Source of the DNA: Dugong dugon
Taxonomy: Eukaryota > Chordata > Mammalia > Sirenia > Dugongidae
Direction: 5' to 3'
Assembly: GCA_030035585.1 (NCBI GenBank)
Contig: CM057462.1
Coordinates: 137,852,734 to 137,916,733, forward strand
DNA length: 64,000 nt
Part shown: positions 37,829-48,913 of the stretch, in pieces
Numbering within the stretch: the first letter of the stretch is position 1
How the letters are laid out: every line of letters begins with the position of its first letter
Notes under the pieces: generated by a model
Databases searched by the model: none
Told to the model about the DNA's origin: nothing
Seen by the model: only the letters and a program-made list of their open reading frames with translations
Made by a program: the position numbers and the translations under genes

Positions 37829-38037
37829 CTTTTAAGGAATTAATCAAATAGCTGTTGCTAGGATGTAGCAAAAGGAAGCTCTAAAATCTTGAGACCTGTG
37901 CAGAATGCATTATAAAGTCTTAAGTGTGTTTTTGTGTCAACAGAGAGCAAGTAGGTGTTTCTTTCAGCAGGTCTTGGTTCACATTGTAGGAGCGTGGGGA
38001 AGAGACGAGCCCTACTCTTTTTTTTGTTAAACAATTT
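37829..38037. repeat. Local direct duplication, copy 1
   Basis: About 209 bp, matching 38653-38863 with scattered differences ('gcattataaagtcttaagtg' here, 'gcattataaagtcctaagtg' there). Both end at 'gagacgagccctactcttt' plus 'gttaaacaat'. Confidence 0.9.
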
Positions 38038-38256
38038 TGAATTGATGAGTGATACAGCAGTAGAATGAAACATTTTGGGTTTCAAATTCTGTGAAAAACG
38101 TATTTTAAGTGGCAACATCATTCTCACCTCTATTAAAAAACAAAATAAGACAAAACGAAAAAACCACCGCCAGAGAAGGATAGCTTGAGACAGAGAATCC
38201 CAATAATTTGATGGATCAGCCTGCTTTTTAATGAGAGAAGTCGGTGGAAAGAGCTG

Positions 38257-38454
38257 GGGCAGGTGAAGCCTGGCCCTATCCCTTCCTGGTTGTGACTTGG
38301 TAGGTTTTTCAATTTCTCTGAGCTTCCATTTCCTCATATATCAAGTGGGGAAAGTATGGTCCACACTGTGGGCATCTAGTGAGGGTTAGAGATAACATAC
38401 GTAAAGTGGCTTGTATAGTGTCAGGCACGTACTCTAGTAGGTGCTTATTACTAT
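38257..38454 (+). repeat. MIR SINE
   Basis: Sense MIR: 'atttctctgagcttccattt', 'cctcatatatcaagtgggga', 'agtgtcaggcacgtactcta', lying between the two copies of the local duplication. Confidence 0.75.
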
Positions 38455-38635
38455 TTGCTGTCGAGCTGTCTCTGACCCAGGTGACCCCACGTGTGTCAGG
38501 GTAGAACTGTAGTCCACAGGATTTTTCGTAAGTAGCTCCCTAGGCCTTTTTTCTGAGGTGCTTCTGGGTGGACTCAAACCTCCAGCCTTTCTGTTAGCAG
38601 GTGAAGCACATTAACTGTTTGCGCTACCCAGGGAT
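38455..38635 (-). mobile_element. Afrotherian SINE, diverged subfamily
   Basis: 'ttgctgtcgagctgtctctg' to 'tttgcgctacccagggat', with 'ccacgtgtgtcagggtagaa'. It directly precedes copy 2 of the duplication. Confidence 0.85.
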
Positions 38636-38652
38636 GTGCAAACATTTTAAAG

Positions 38653-38863
38653 ATTTTTAAGGAATTAATGATCAAATAGCTGTTGCAAGGATGTAGCAGA
38701 AGGAAGCCCTAAAATCTTGAGGCTTGGGCAGAATGCATTATAAAGTCCTAAGTGTGTGTGTGTGTCAACAGAGCATGCAGGCATTTACCTCAGCAGGTCT
38801 TGGTTCACATTGAGGAGTGTGGGGAAGAGACGAGCCCTACTCTTTTTTTGTTAAACAATAAAT
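38653..38863. repeat. Local direct duplication, copy 2
   Basis: Partner of 37829-38037, offset about 824 bp, same orientation. It has a short GT expansion ('gtgtgtgtgtgtgtc') where copy 1 has 'gtgtgtttttgtgtc'. Confidence 0.9.
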
Positions 38864-39559
38864 TTTAACTTATCAGAGACAAGTGTATCAGGGACTCCAG
38901 GTGCTTATTAGATAGCAGATATTATGATTACATTGTTTATCATTTATGTGCCTAATAAAGACATATGTTATTTATTCCCACGTTTATCAGGCCATTTTGC
39001 AGTTTTTACCTTTGATATTGACTGGGTGGACTAGTCATTTGATTCTGCTGTTCTTCAGATTCCTCAACTTCAAAATGAGGGACGGGGATGAGATGAACTG
39101 TAAGATCTCTTTTAGTTCCAAAATTGTATTTCTGGTCTTCATCGGCTCAACGCCTGCTGCCTGCAGTCTGCATGTGCTTTTCTGACACAAGCGCCCCATC
39201 TAGTGGTCATATGGCATAAAGGCAGGATGAATGCTCTTTAAACTCCGTATCTGCTCTAGGATTCCCAGAAAGCACACGGCCAAAACAAGTGTCCCATCAA
39301 AAGCACCCAGATACACTGATGACACTCACAGTTGTTCAGAGGTCATAGGGTATTTCAATTGTTTGTTGGCTTTAACTAATTTTAAACACTTTTGAGGATT
39401 TTTAAGAAATCTGCTCACCAACTCTAGGAAGTGCATGTGAGACTTTGGGAACCCATTAAGTTCATCAGGCTCTTCCTTTATGTCATATAATGTGGGTGCA
39501 TATAAGCTTCCCTTATCTGGATGCCTAACAGGTAGAACCAAGTTGGGTCTTACATGAAG

Positions 39560-39914
39560 TCAGCCTCAGCGCGAGCCCTGGAATCTGACTGCCTGGGTTT
39601 AAATCCTGGCTCTACCTCTTACTAGCTGTGTATACATGGGCTGGTTAACTTTTCCAAGCATCAGTAACTGGGTAATTGTAAGGTTTAATGAGTTTAATCC
39701 ACATAAATCACTTAGCACAGTGCCTGGCACTAGTAAGTGCCCAATAAATGCTAGGTGCTGTATTTATTACCATTATTGTTCTTACTTCAATGTCCTGTTG
39801 CCATATTTGGACAGAGTGCCTGGCACATAGTAAGTGCTCAATAAATGCTAGGTGCTATATTCATTACCATTATTGTTCTTACCTATTGTTCTCATCCTGT
39901 TGCTGTATTTGGAC
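39560..39914 (+). repeat. MIR SINE with tandemly duplicated 3' end
   Basis: Sense MIR from 'gagccctggaatctgactg' and 'gggtttaaatcctggctcta' to 'cacagtgcctggcactagta'. Its end plus flank is then repeated: 39721-39816 and 39817-39914 are near-identical units of about 96 bp ('aataaatgctaggtgct' and 'atttggacag' in both). Confidence 0.85.
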
Positions 39915-40141
39915 AGTTCTGTCCAGTATTCTTTTCTCAAAGATACTCAGTGTTTCTTAATAGTCTGATTATGTATGTTATCTATAATGCCATTTACTCT
40001 TCATAGAAATTCATATCTGAAAAGAGCAGTTCTTATCGACTTCTGGTGGGGAAGGAGATAGACACCAAATCAACCATTTGCGTACTGGGTGAAGGTGTCA
40101 TTGTGGAGGTGCAAGGTGTGGTAGGACCCTCCCTCCCATTC

Positions 40142-40209
40142 CGTTTATCTGCCCATTTTGCAGTTTTTACCTTTATAATAACTGGGTGGACTAGTCATTT
40201 GATTCTGCT
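40142..40209. repeat. 68-bp segment duplicated from 38981-39049
   Basis: 'cattttgcagtttttacctt' and 'actgggtggactagtcattt' occur at both places in the same orientation, about 1160 bp apart. Confidence 0.85.
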
Positions 40210-41063
40210 AGAAAAGCTCTTATTTCATCATGCCAACCTCAGTCCTTTTTTGCCTTTAGGCTATGTCTTAGTTATCTAGTGCTGCTATAACAGAAATACC
40301 GCAAGTGGATGGCTTTAACAAACAGAAGCTTATTTTCTCACAGTTTAGGAGGCTAGAAATTCAAATTCAGAGTGCTGGCTCTTGGGAAGGCTTTTTCCTT
40401 ATGTTGACTCTGGAGGAAGATCCTTGTCTCTTCAGCTTCTGCTTCCTCATTCCTTGGACATTTCCATGTGTCTTGTCATCTGTCTTACCTCACCTCTGCT
40501 CCTCTTGCTTGCTTGTTTTGATCTCTTACATCTCAAAAGAGATTGACTCAAGATACATCCTATACTAATCCTGCCTCATTAACATGCAAAGAGAACCCAT
40601 TCCCAAGTGGGATTATAACCACAGGCATAGAGGTTAGGAATTGTAACACATAACTTGGAGGGACACAGTTCAATCCATAAAATTCCACCCTTTGGCCCCA
40701 CAAAATTCATGTCCTTCCTACATGCAAAACACCCATCACATCATCCCCAAAGTCTTCAATCCACTCCAAGTCTAAAATCTCATCCTCTGAATCATCTAAA
40801 TCAAATATGGCTGAGACATTGGGCATATTCCATCCTGGGGCAAAATTCCTCTTCATCTGTAAGTCTGTGAAATCCAGAATACAAGTTATCTGTTTCCAAA
40901 GTATAGTGGTAGAACAGGTACAAACAAGGTAGACATTTCCATTACAAATGGGAGAAACTGGAGGGAAAGTAGGGATAACAGGCACCAAGGAATTCTAAAA
41001 CCCAACAGAACAATTTACATTAGCTCTCAAAGCTTGAAAATAGTCCTTTCTTCTCCGAGACCA

Positions 41064-41274
41064 GGAACCCTGGTGGCACAGTGGTTAAAGTGCTCGGCTG
41101 CTAACCGAAAGTTCCTTGGTTCGAAACCACCAGCTGCCCTGTGGGAGAAAGATGTGGCACTCTGCTTCTGTAAAGATTTACAGCCTTGGAAACCCTGTGG
41201 GGCAGTTCTGCTCTATCCTATAGGGTTGCTATGAGTCGGAGTGAACCAGATGGCAGTGGGTTTGGGTTGGTTTT
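41064..41274 (+). mobile_element. Afrotherian SINE (long form) inside the provirus
   Basis: 'ggaaccctggtggcacagtg' to 'gatggcagtgggtttgggtt'. Flanked by 'ttctccgagacca' (41051-41063) and 'ttctctgagacca' (41275-41287). It therefore arrived after the MaLR element. Confidence 0.93.
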
Positions 41275-42165
41275 TTCTCTGAGACCAACTAGGCAATGGT
41301 CCTGCCTTCTAGACTCTGGATGTTGGGCACGCCCTCTGGATTCTAGGTGGAGGCCCCTTCCCCCTGGGCTTCAGCTTCACCTTCCAGGTCGTCTGAGATG
41401 GCAACTCTGCTGCCTTTGTTTTAGCCCCATTTTCCTAGTCCATCTAAGTGGCAACCCCACCCCTTTGACCCCAATAGGCCCCATTCTTCTGCCCTTCAGG
41501 CATGACATCCCTGCCCCCTTGGCTTTAGGTGGGGACCCCATCTCCCTGGCACACTTTAACAGCAGCCCCACACTCTGGAACTGAGTTGGTGAAGATCCTA
41601 CTCTTTGAAACTTGGAGGCTGTGGCCTTAACCCTTTGAGATCCAGAAGACCATGACCCCATCCTTTGAAACTGAGAAGGCCTTGCTTCCTGTGCTCCTTC
41701 CAACAGTTCTGCTGATCTCCGAGTTGCTCCAGGAATGGTTCTTTTTTTTACTTGGAGGACAACACATGTAGCTCCTTTGGCTTGTGTCCTGCCTGTAGAA
41801 ACCCGAGAGGCAGACAGCGTTCTTTCCTTTCATTCTTTCTCTGTCCCCTTCAGTCTAGGCTGATAGGTTTTCTACTGTGGTAGTTGGTTAGATCCGTCAG
41901 TAACAGGCTTAACCTCTTTAACAGAAGATCGTGTAGCCACTTCCTTGGTGAACCATCTAGGACACGTGTCCTTAATTTGTGCAACAGAATTTTCCAAATC
42001 TTTAAGTTCTGTCTTCATTTTGCATAGTTCATTTTTAAGTCCATCTCTTTCCTCTCACATTTTACTATAAGCAGCAAGGAGAAGCCATGTGGCCACTTTA
42101 AGATCTTGCTTAGAAATCTCATCAGCCAGATATCGAAGTTCATCACTTACAAGTTCTACCTTCGA

Positions 42166-42540
42166 TTAAACATTTGAACGTAATTCAGACAAGTTCTTTG
42201 CCACTGCATAAAAAGCATCACCCTTTCTCCATTGTCCAGTCACATGTTCATCATTTTCTTTTAAAGTCTCACCAGAAGCACACTTAATACCCACATTTCT
42301 AGCAACATTCTGTTGCTGGCGCCATATGTATTCTCTAAGACGATAGAGACTTTCTTTATAGCTCTCCTCATTTCCTTCTGAACCCTCACCAGAATTGCCT
42401 TTGATAGCCATAATTCTACCAACACTCTCTTCAAGGCAATCTAGGTTTTTACTGTTAGGCACCTTAAAACTCTTCCAGCCTCTACTCATTACCCAGTTCC
42501 GAAATCGCTTCCACATTTTAGATATCTGTTGGAGCAACAC
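42166..42540 (-). pseudogene. MaLR internal gag-like frame remnant
   Basis: A 124-codon open frame directly downstream of the 5' LTR. Its start reads KMWKRFRNWVMSRGWKSF and it contains WRKGDAFYAVAKNLSELRSN, similar in layout to the non-functional gag-related region of MaLR elements. It ends well short of a full gag, has no zinc knuckle and no major homology region that I can see, and is followed by stops. The frame is a chance survivor of a decayed element. Confidence 0.5.
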
Positions 42541-42663
42541 TCCACTCTTCCAGTACCAAATTGTGTCTTAATTATCTAGTGCTGCTATAACAGAAGTACC
42601 ACAAGTGGATGGCTTTAACAAACAAAAACTTATTTTCTCACAGTTCAGGAGGCTGTGAGAATT

Positions 42664-42815
42664 CAGAGTGCCAGCTGTAGGGTAAGGCTTTCTCTTTTTG
42701 TCAGAGTGCCAGCTGTAGGGTAAGGCTTTCTCTTTCTGTCAGAGTGCCAGCTGTAGGGTAAGGCTTTCTCTTTCTGTCAGAGTGCCAGCTGTAGGATAAG
42801 GCTTTCTCTCTCTAT
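42664..42815. repeat. 38-bp x 4 tandem repeat in the 5' LTR
   Basis: Four units start at 42664, 42702, 42740 and 42778, each beginning 'cagagtgccagctgtaggg'. The 3' LTR has a single equivalent unit (about 40370), so the expansion happened in one LTR after integration or before it in the template. Confidence 0.93.
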
Positions 42816-44573
42816 CATCTCTGGAGGAAGGTCCTTGTCTCTTCAGCTTCAGCTTCCTGGTTCCTTGGAGATCTCCATGTGTCTTGGCATCTCTCTTACC
42901 CCGTGTCTGCTCCTCTCACTTGCTTGTCTGATCTCTTTATATCTCAAAAGAGATTGACTCAAGGCACACCCTGCACTAATCCTGCCTCATTAACATACAG
43001 AGACAACCCATTCCCATAGGGAATTATAACCATAGGCATAGAGGTTAGGAATTACAACACATCTTTTTGGGGGACACAATTTAGTCCATAACAGGCTGTA
43101 AATCTGTTGATGGGAAGTAATTTGACAAATAAACCAACTGGGAAAACACATTTGATTTTTTCCAAGTAGGAAAGCATTTGTTTAAAGGTGCATGTGTAAG
43201 TCACTGTTTCTATGCAAAAGATTACAAATAAAATCTGTATTACTTGTTAGCTCAAAAGCAGCACGGTCTATGAAAATAACATTTATCTGGACTGTGGACT
43301 ATTTAGGTCTGCATTCCAATTCTGCCTCCATTCCTTGGATGATCTTGGACACGTGTATCAGTTAGGGCTTTTGGTTGTAGGCAGCAGAACTAACTCTTGT
43401 AAATTAAACCAAAAAGGCATTTATTGGAAGTAAGCTAGACAGCTCACAGACTCCAAGGGAAGACTGAAGAGCTAGGTTTAGAAAACGAGCTGGATCCAAG
43501 GGAGAAACTGTATCAGCAGGGTCCAGGCAGGAGAATGGAAACCACACCAGGTATTAGAACAGAGATTGTTTAATACAAGGAATTTGTCACAAATAAGGCT
43601 AAAAAGTAAAAAGGCAACAATGAAGAAACCAGAACATCATGCAGGCAACAGCTACTGCCTTTAAGACCGGGGAAACAAAGGAGAAGAGGTGAGATTACCA
43701 GACCCTGGGGCTCTGAGTAGAAGCCAGAGGGCTGGTGTTGGGATCTCGGAAAGGAATGCCACACAGCTCGTGTTTGGATTTAGGGGTTGAGGAGTGGAGA
43801 CCATGAGGCTGCACTTCAGCCTCTGAGGTGCGTGAGGCTGGTTGGGGCTGGGTGGGCTGAACTAAGCTGGAAGCTCTGGCTGCCCCTATTTTTGCTGCTG
43901 AAGCGATGCTAGCAGAAGAACAGGGAAAAGTCTCTCTTCTGGCCTTCAGCTGCCTGAATTGCCTCCATTTGCAGAACTGCCAGGAAGTCAGCTGGAAAGG
44001 TAGTCTGGGAGATGTTAATATATGGACCCCAGCATCACAGAGCAGGGTTGATTTTCAGCTGGAGCTAAGAGAAAGGAGGGAATGACCAGCTCAGCAGGAT
44101 CAGAGGCAGCAAGAAATAGAGCCAAAGGCACAGTGCAGGAACTGCCTGGTTGACTTTGCTAGCTGTTGCTATCGCCGCTCATGGAGCCCACCATCATAGA
44201 TGAATTTTGAACAAGAGCAGCTACCCTGGTATTCAGTGAATCAGGGAACTCTGAATGGTTTCTAGTGTGCTGAGAAATCAGTTCTCAACGCTTGGGGCCT
44301 GGGCTGATTGGGCAAGTCTAGGTCACGTGTCTGTAATCCAGCTAACTTTGGAGCTCCGGTCAATACTCACACGATGGTGGATCCTCCCCAGATAGAATGG
44401 AGTTTAGAGCTGAGTACCTGTACTCCCCCTAAAAGAAAAATGTCCACAAAAATATTACTCAATCTCTTTTAATTTCTCAATCTGTTAAATAGGGCTAGCC
44501 AATTCGAGTTTAAGAGATTGTTTTAAGGATTAAAAAGAGAAATTATATATAATTGTAGTTAGCACATACACCA

Positions 44574-44768
44574 GTTGCTGTCCTGTCGATTCTGAGTCAG
44601 TGGCGACCCCATGTGTGTCAGAGTAGAGCTGTCTTCTGTAGGGTTTCAGTGGTTGATTTTTTCAGAAGTAGATCTCCAGGCCTTTCTTCTGAAGTACATC
44701 TGGGTGGATCCAAACCTCCAACCTTTTGGTTATTAGCTGAGTGCTTAACTGTTTGCGCCACCCAGAGA
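44574..44768 (-). mobile_element. Afrotherian SINE, diverged subfamily
   Basis: 'gttgctgtcctgtcgattct' to 'gtttgcgccacccagagact', with 'ccccatgtgtgtcagagtag' and 'cagaagtagatctccaggcc'. Confidence 0.88.
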
Positions 44769-44984
44769 CTTGAATTAATACATAATCTGTGCTTAATAAT
44801 CATTAATCGTCTTTGTCAGGGGATTGTATTATAGACTAAAACTATACATCTGGTAAAAAGGTTTTAACTGTAGTTGAAAATTATTTGTCAAGTGGAGAAC
44901 AATGCTCAAGGTGGAGCAGAAAGCACCAAGACTCATTCTAGGCCTTCTGTAAACACTTAAATGTTTCAAGGATGCCTTTGTTTT

Positions 44985-45428
44985 GGGGATGGAAATGACT
45001 GAAATGTCCGACAATAAACCAATGGATAAACAGAATGTGGTACCTACATACAATGGACTATGATTCCACCAGAAAGAGAGCTGAAGTCTTGATAAACGTT
45101 ACAACACAGATGAACCTTGAAAACAACATCACGCTGGGTGAAATGTCAGTCACAAAAGGACAAATATTGTGTGATTCCACTTAAATGATATATCTACAAT
45201 AGACAAGTGTATACAGACCTAAAGTTATTGGTGGTTTCCAGGGAGGGGAAAAGGGGGACTCACGGCTTAGGAGACACTGAGCTTCTGTTAAGGGTGATGG
45301 AAAAATTTGGAAATGGATAATGGTCACAGTCACACATCATGATGAACACAATGTTACTAAATTGTACATATGAAAAATGTTGAAATGGCAAATTTTTTGT
45401 TACATATTTACATTTAAAAAAAAAAGCC
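44985..45428 (+). mobile_element. L1 3' end
   Basis: Sense L1 3' end: 'accaatggataaacagaatg', 'gatgaaccttgaaaacaaca', 'gtcacaaaaggacaaatatt', 'gtttccagggaggggaaaag', finishing at an A run at 45416-45426. Located 290 bp before the next exon. Confidence 0.85.
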
Positions 45429-45715
45429 TTTGTTTTGGGGGTGGGAAGAGTATGCCCCCAGGATTTGAATCTTGAAATTTTGAACTTCAGTGAGCTACTT
45501 CCAATACTTAGAAAAAGGGAAAATGTTTTTCCCTTCTCCTCTGGTGTTTACAGTTATTCAGACAGCTACTCTTAGGAGTGCTCTGTGACCTCTTACTCTG
45601 TCAGGAAAGTGCTTTTCTCCTATGCTCCATGGAGATTTATAAACCTTATTTTTCAGGGTCTGGGTTTTGTGAGATGACATGTGTGCATTTTGCTTACTGC
45701 TCGTTTTTTCCTTAG

Positions 45716-45946
45716 GCTACCCTCTTCACGCCCCGGAAGCCTACTTTCTTTATTTCAAAAAGCATAACGTGACTGCAGTTGTGAGGCTGAATAAAAAGAT
45801 TTATGAGGCGAAGCGCTTCACAGATGCTGGCTTTGAGCACTATGACCTCTTCTTCATAGATGGCAGCACCCCAAGTGATAACATCGTACGGAGGTTCCTG
45901 AACATATGTGAGAACACAGATGGGGCAATCGCGGTTCACTGCAAAG
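45716..45946 (+). CDS. CDC14A: CDC14A exon with general acid and catalytic Cys
   Basis: This 231-nt exon encodes residues ~203-279 of catalytic domain B, from [18 protein letters not shown] to GAIAVHCK. The Asp in FFIDGSTP matches the general acid (human Asp251) and the Cys in VHCK matches the nucleophile (human Cys278). [19 protein letters not shown] is the conserved Cdc14 recognition region. The signature HCxxGxGR is cut after Lys: the last base G joins CT of the next exon to make Ala. The acceptor is 'ttttttccttag' and the donor is 'gtgcgt'. Against human (memory), Pro214 is Leu and Glu271 is Asp. The frame happens to stay open for 33 codons past the donor, which matters only if the intron is retained. 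Confidence 0.98.
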
Positions 45947-46360
45947 GTGCGTGTGAGAACTGTGGTTACCTTGAGTTTGTCTTTCTGAAAGAGGGTGAGC
46001 CAAATATAGCAAATCATATAAGACAAAACCACTTAGTGTCTTAGAAGGTTTTTTTATTCCTGAAAATTGAAACACAATTAATAATTAATTAATGACTCCT
46101 TCCTTAAAGAAATGATAGCTTGAATGTGGACAATGGGTGGTAGTGTGGCTTGCTCGACAAGGCAGTTTTTCTGACCTTACCAAGCCCCTGCCGCGTGCAA
46201 GAAAACAATAGCAACAGTGTCCTCAGGCTGCCAGAAACACCTTTAAATAGGTAAATCTGTCCAGAGCTAAGGACTGTTGGTTCCTCTTCTTCCTTTTTTT
46301 TTCAGAATTCCTTATCGCCTTTTCATCCTCTTCCTCTTACCCCGTCTGATACTTAAAACG

Positions 46361-46546
46361 GTCGCTGTCAAGTTGGCTCTGACTCACGTGTGTCAGAGTA
46401 GACCTGTGCTCCTTAGAGTTTTCAGTGGCTGATTTTTCAGAAGTAGATCACCAGTCTTTCTTCTGAGGTGCTCTGGATAGACTTGAACCTCCAGCCTTTT
46501 GTTTAGCAGCCAAGCACGTTAACCATTCGCACCACCCAGGGACTCC
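46361..46546 (-). mobile_element. Afrotherian SINE, diverged subfamily
   Basis: 'gtcgctgtcaagttggctct' to 'caccacccagggactcc', with 'cagaagtagatcaccagtct'. Confidence 0.88.
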
Positions 46547-46804
46547 ATCCGATATTTAGTACTCCCGTCTTCTGATCCAGCTTTGTGGACCCTCGTCTCA
46601 CTCTGCTTCTCCCCTCCCCTAGTAGTCTTTTGTGTCTTGGAACAGAGTGTCTTCCCTGCCCGTCGCTAGGGACTGTAGCACACTGGGTCGATCAGATGGC
46701 TTACTTGCTGCTAATGTGTCACTGCCACTTTGAGCTGAAAGACTTGGTTATGTAAATGAATTTCTGCTGGTTGGAAACTTTGAAGCAGGGGTTGTTCAGA
46801 TTAT

Positions 46805-46965
46805 AGGAGGTATACAGTTGCCACATTTAGCAAATAAAAATACAAGACACCCAATTAAATTTGCATTTTAGGTAAATAATGAATAATTTTTTAGTATAAG
46901 TGTTTCAACTATTGGATGGAACGTACATGCGTTCTGTATTTTATCTGGCAACCCTATGTTAGTCA
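46805..46965. mobile_element. Possible palindromic MITE
   Basis: 'gttgccacatttagcaaata' on the left and 'ttttatctggcaaccc' on the right are inverted ends. The centre is AT-rich ('aataattttttagtataag'). Family unknown. Confidence 0.5.
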
Positions 46966-48746
46966 GCTAAGAAAATCTGAAAAAGGCATTTGCTCTAAGC
47001 TTGGTTGTTAAACTCTGAGGAGGCTTAAATTCCGTTTTTGATTTTCCAGTACGACAGAAGGCATTTTGCTGGGGTCTTTGATTTCAGCGGTGAGAAATCA
47101 CTTTGGCCACCTGGGGATGGAGCCTCCAGTTCCTCCCATGCAGCTTTTCATAATGCCACTAGGTGGTGCTGTTCTCGTGGTTTTGTTTCTGGGAACCAGC
47201 TTCTGTAGTGCTTCGTGCTAATTGTCTAGTAGGTGTTGGGGATTGTACCGTTCTTTTCATGTGCCTAGTGCTGCTGGAACTAACTTATTCAAACGAGCTT
47301 GGCTTTGGTTCTGACAGAAATTAAAATACCATTTTGTAGGCCCTTGTTTCTATGTTTAAGATGTGAGTAGGTGGAGGTACTTTGCTGAACATGTGAGCAG
47401 CTCAGGGAAGCTTCATTTTGCCGGAGACCTGGAGAGATGGGAATGAGCAGCCTGCGGCCTGACTTCGATGAGGGCTCCTTAAAGCAGGCTTTACCCTCTC
47501 CTAACAGAGCTGCCTCCTTCTCCCTCCCCGTTTCCTAGCAGGATGGGGCCCTCATTTTGTGGGACTTGCAATCGCCGTCCACCCGTGGGCTCGGTTAGGA
47601 AGGTGTCTCTTTGTCACTCACCACCGTAGGTGCTGCTGTTCAGGTTCTAATCAGGTCACAGTGGGGGTGAGCTGGCTTTGTCCCAGGTTAATTCATCGGC
47701 ACCTCAGTTTGCCTTTCCCTCCCATTTTGCCAGAGATTGCCCGGATCCAAGATAAAGCCTGAATTTCAAATATTTCAAGTATCAGTGGAACTTAAGAGCT
47801 AAGGTGAATATGGCAGCTACCAACATTTTGCATTGCTACGCTCTCTGTCAAAGTTTGGTTTTGTGTCATAAAAATCAGTATTTTTACTGGGATTAATTTG
47901 CCTCATTTATTAGTTAGTTTTATGATTGCCAAATCATACAATTTACCATCTGAGTGTCGTGTCTCGGCTTGACAAATTCCACGGAGAGAGATGCCAGGCG
48001 TACGTTAAAACTCAGCATCTTTCTGGATCGTATTCATCACCTAAGAAATGTTGTGAAAATGAAACTTTCTGATGTTAAGCATTCTTGTCACAGGTGTTCT
48101 CTGTATGATATCCTTGACCTGTGAATGTTGACATTGAAAAAATATTTTACATGGCAGAGGTTTTTATATTTTTATTTAAAATCAGAACCTTTAGCATGAA
48201 GGTCAGTTCTGGTACAGGAAGATCACATTTAGTTGTAGTGACATCTTTATGAAAGTACTGTTTCATTTGCTTGCACTTGTACACACAGGTAGGATTCCTT
48301 TATAAGGATCACACCTTTGATTTAATTACAGCTGTATTGCTTTTAATAGCATAGGTATCTCCCATAGGCCTGTTAATTATTTTGACATCTGCCCTAATTA
48401 AGTCAGCTTAATTTTCTGGTAATTCAAGCAGCACTGATCACTTTAATTGAACGAAAAGGAAGAGGGAGAGAGAATCTTATCCATGTCAAATGAACTTTGT
48501 TAGCTGCTAGAAATAATGAATAATTGATGCCTCCACAAAAAGTATTATATTCGGAGACAAACTGGAATCTAATTCACTGGGAATTTGTGAAATCTTACGA
48601 CGATTCAATAACTGCACCTCACCTTGTGGTTGATAAAAGGGAGGGCTATGAATTCTTGAAATTTTCTAGCACATGTAATAATGATTAAGAAAACGGGAAC
48701 ATTGTGATGTTTCCGTATGTGATTATAGATGTTCTGTAGGGATTTT

Positions 48747-48913
48747 GGAAACGCTGGTGGTATAGTGGCAAAGAGCTACGGCTGCTAACCAGATGTTGGC
48801 AGTTTACATCCACCAGGTGCTCCTTGGAAACTCTATGGGGCAGTTCTACTCTGGCCTATAGGGTCGCTATGAGTTGGAATCGACTTGACGGCAGCGGGTT
48901 TGGTTTTTTTTAA
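48747..48913 (+). mobile_element. Afrotherian SINE (short form)
   Basis: 'ggaaacgctggtggtatagt' to 'cgacttgacggcagcgggtt'. Flanked by 'tagggatttt' (48737-48746) and 'tagggatttc' (48914-48923). Confidence 0.92.

Larger units (their letters stand above)
40264..43093 (-). mobile_element. Complete ERVL-MaLR type provirus
   Basis: An old endogenous LTR element read on the - strand: 5' LTR 43093-42564, internal part 42563-40681, 3' LTR 40680-40264. Both LTRs run TG to CA in outline and share 'ctagtgctgctataacaga', 'aagtggatggctttaacaaa' and 'ctcaaaagagattgactcaa'. A 5-bp duplication flanks it ('ggcta' / 'ggctg'), as expected for ERVL relatives. The internal part lacks any reverse transcriptase signature, as in MaLR elements. 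An afrotherian SINE has inserted at 41064-41274. All coding capacity is lost. Confidence 0.85.
31255..45715 (+). other. CDC14A intron, 14.5 kb
   Basis: Contains MIRs, SINEs, four L1-tail or L1 3' copies, a local duplication cluster at 37829-40209 and a full MaLR provirus at 40264-43093. I recognise nothing firm in 32490-33000, 33880-34280 (AT- and GT-rich), 35140-35720, 36225-36537 (GC-rich), 38865-38980 and 39050-39550. The part at 33010-33620 reads like an old LINE 3' end in reverse ('cagctttttttcactcagcg', 'tgccatgatttaatttattt'). 43370-44160 has the look of an old dispersed element ('aaaggcatttattggaag', 'ccatttgcagaactgccagg') but I cannot name it. Confidence 0.8.

Noticed and set aside
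42664-42815. Four regularly spaced 38-bp repeats, considered as a CRISPR-like array
   Set aside because: Units are directly adjacent with no spacers and lie in an LTR of a vertebrate genome; an ordinary tandem repeat.
45679-46044. 121-codon frame as a separate gene
   Set aside because: It is CDC14A coding exon 45716-45946 with intron sequence at both ends; the splice sites fit the known protein.
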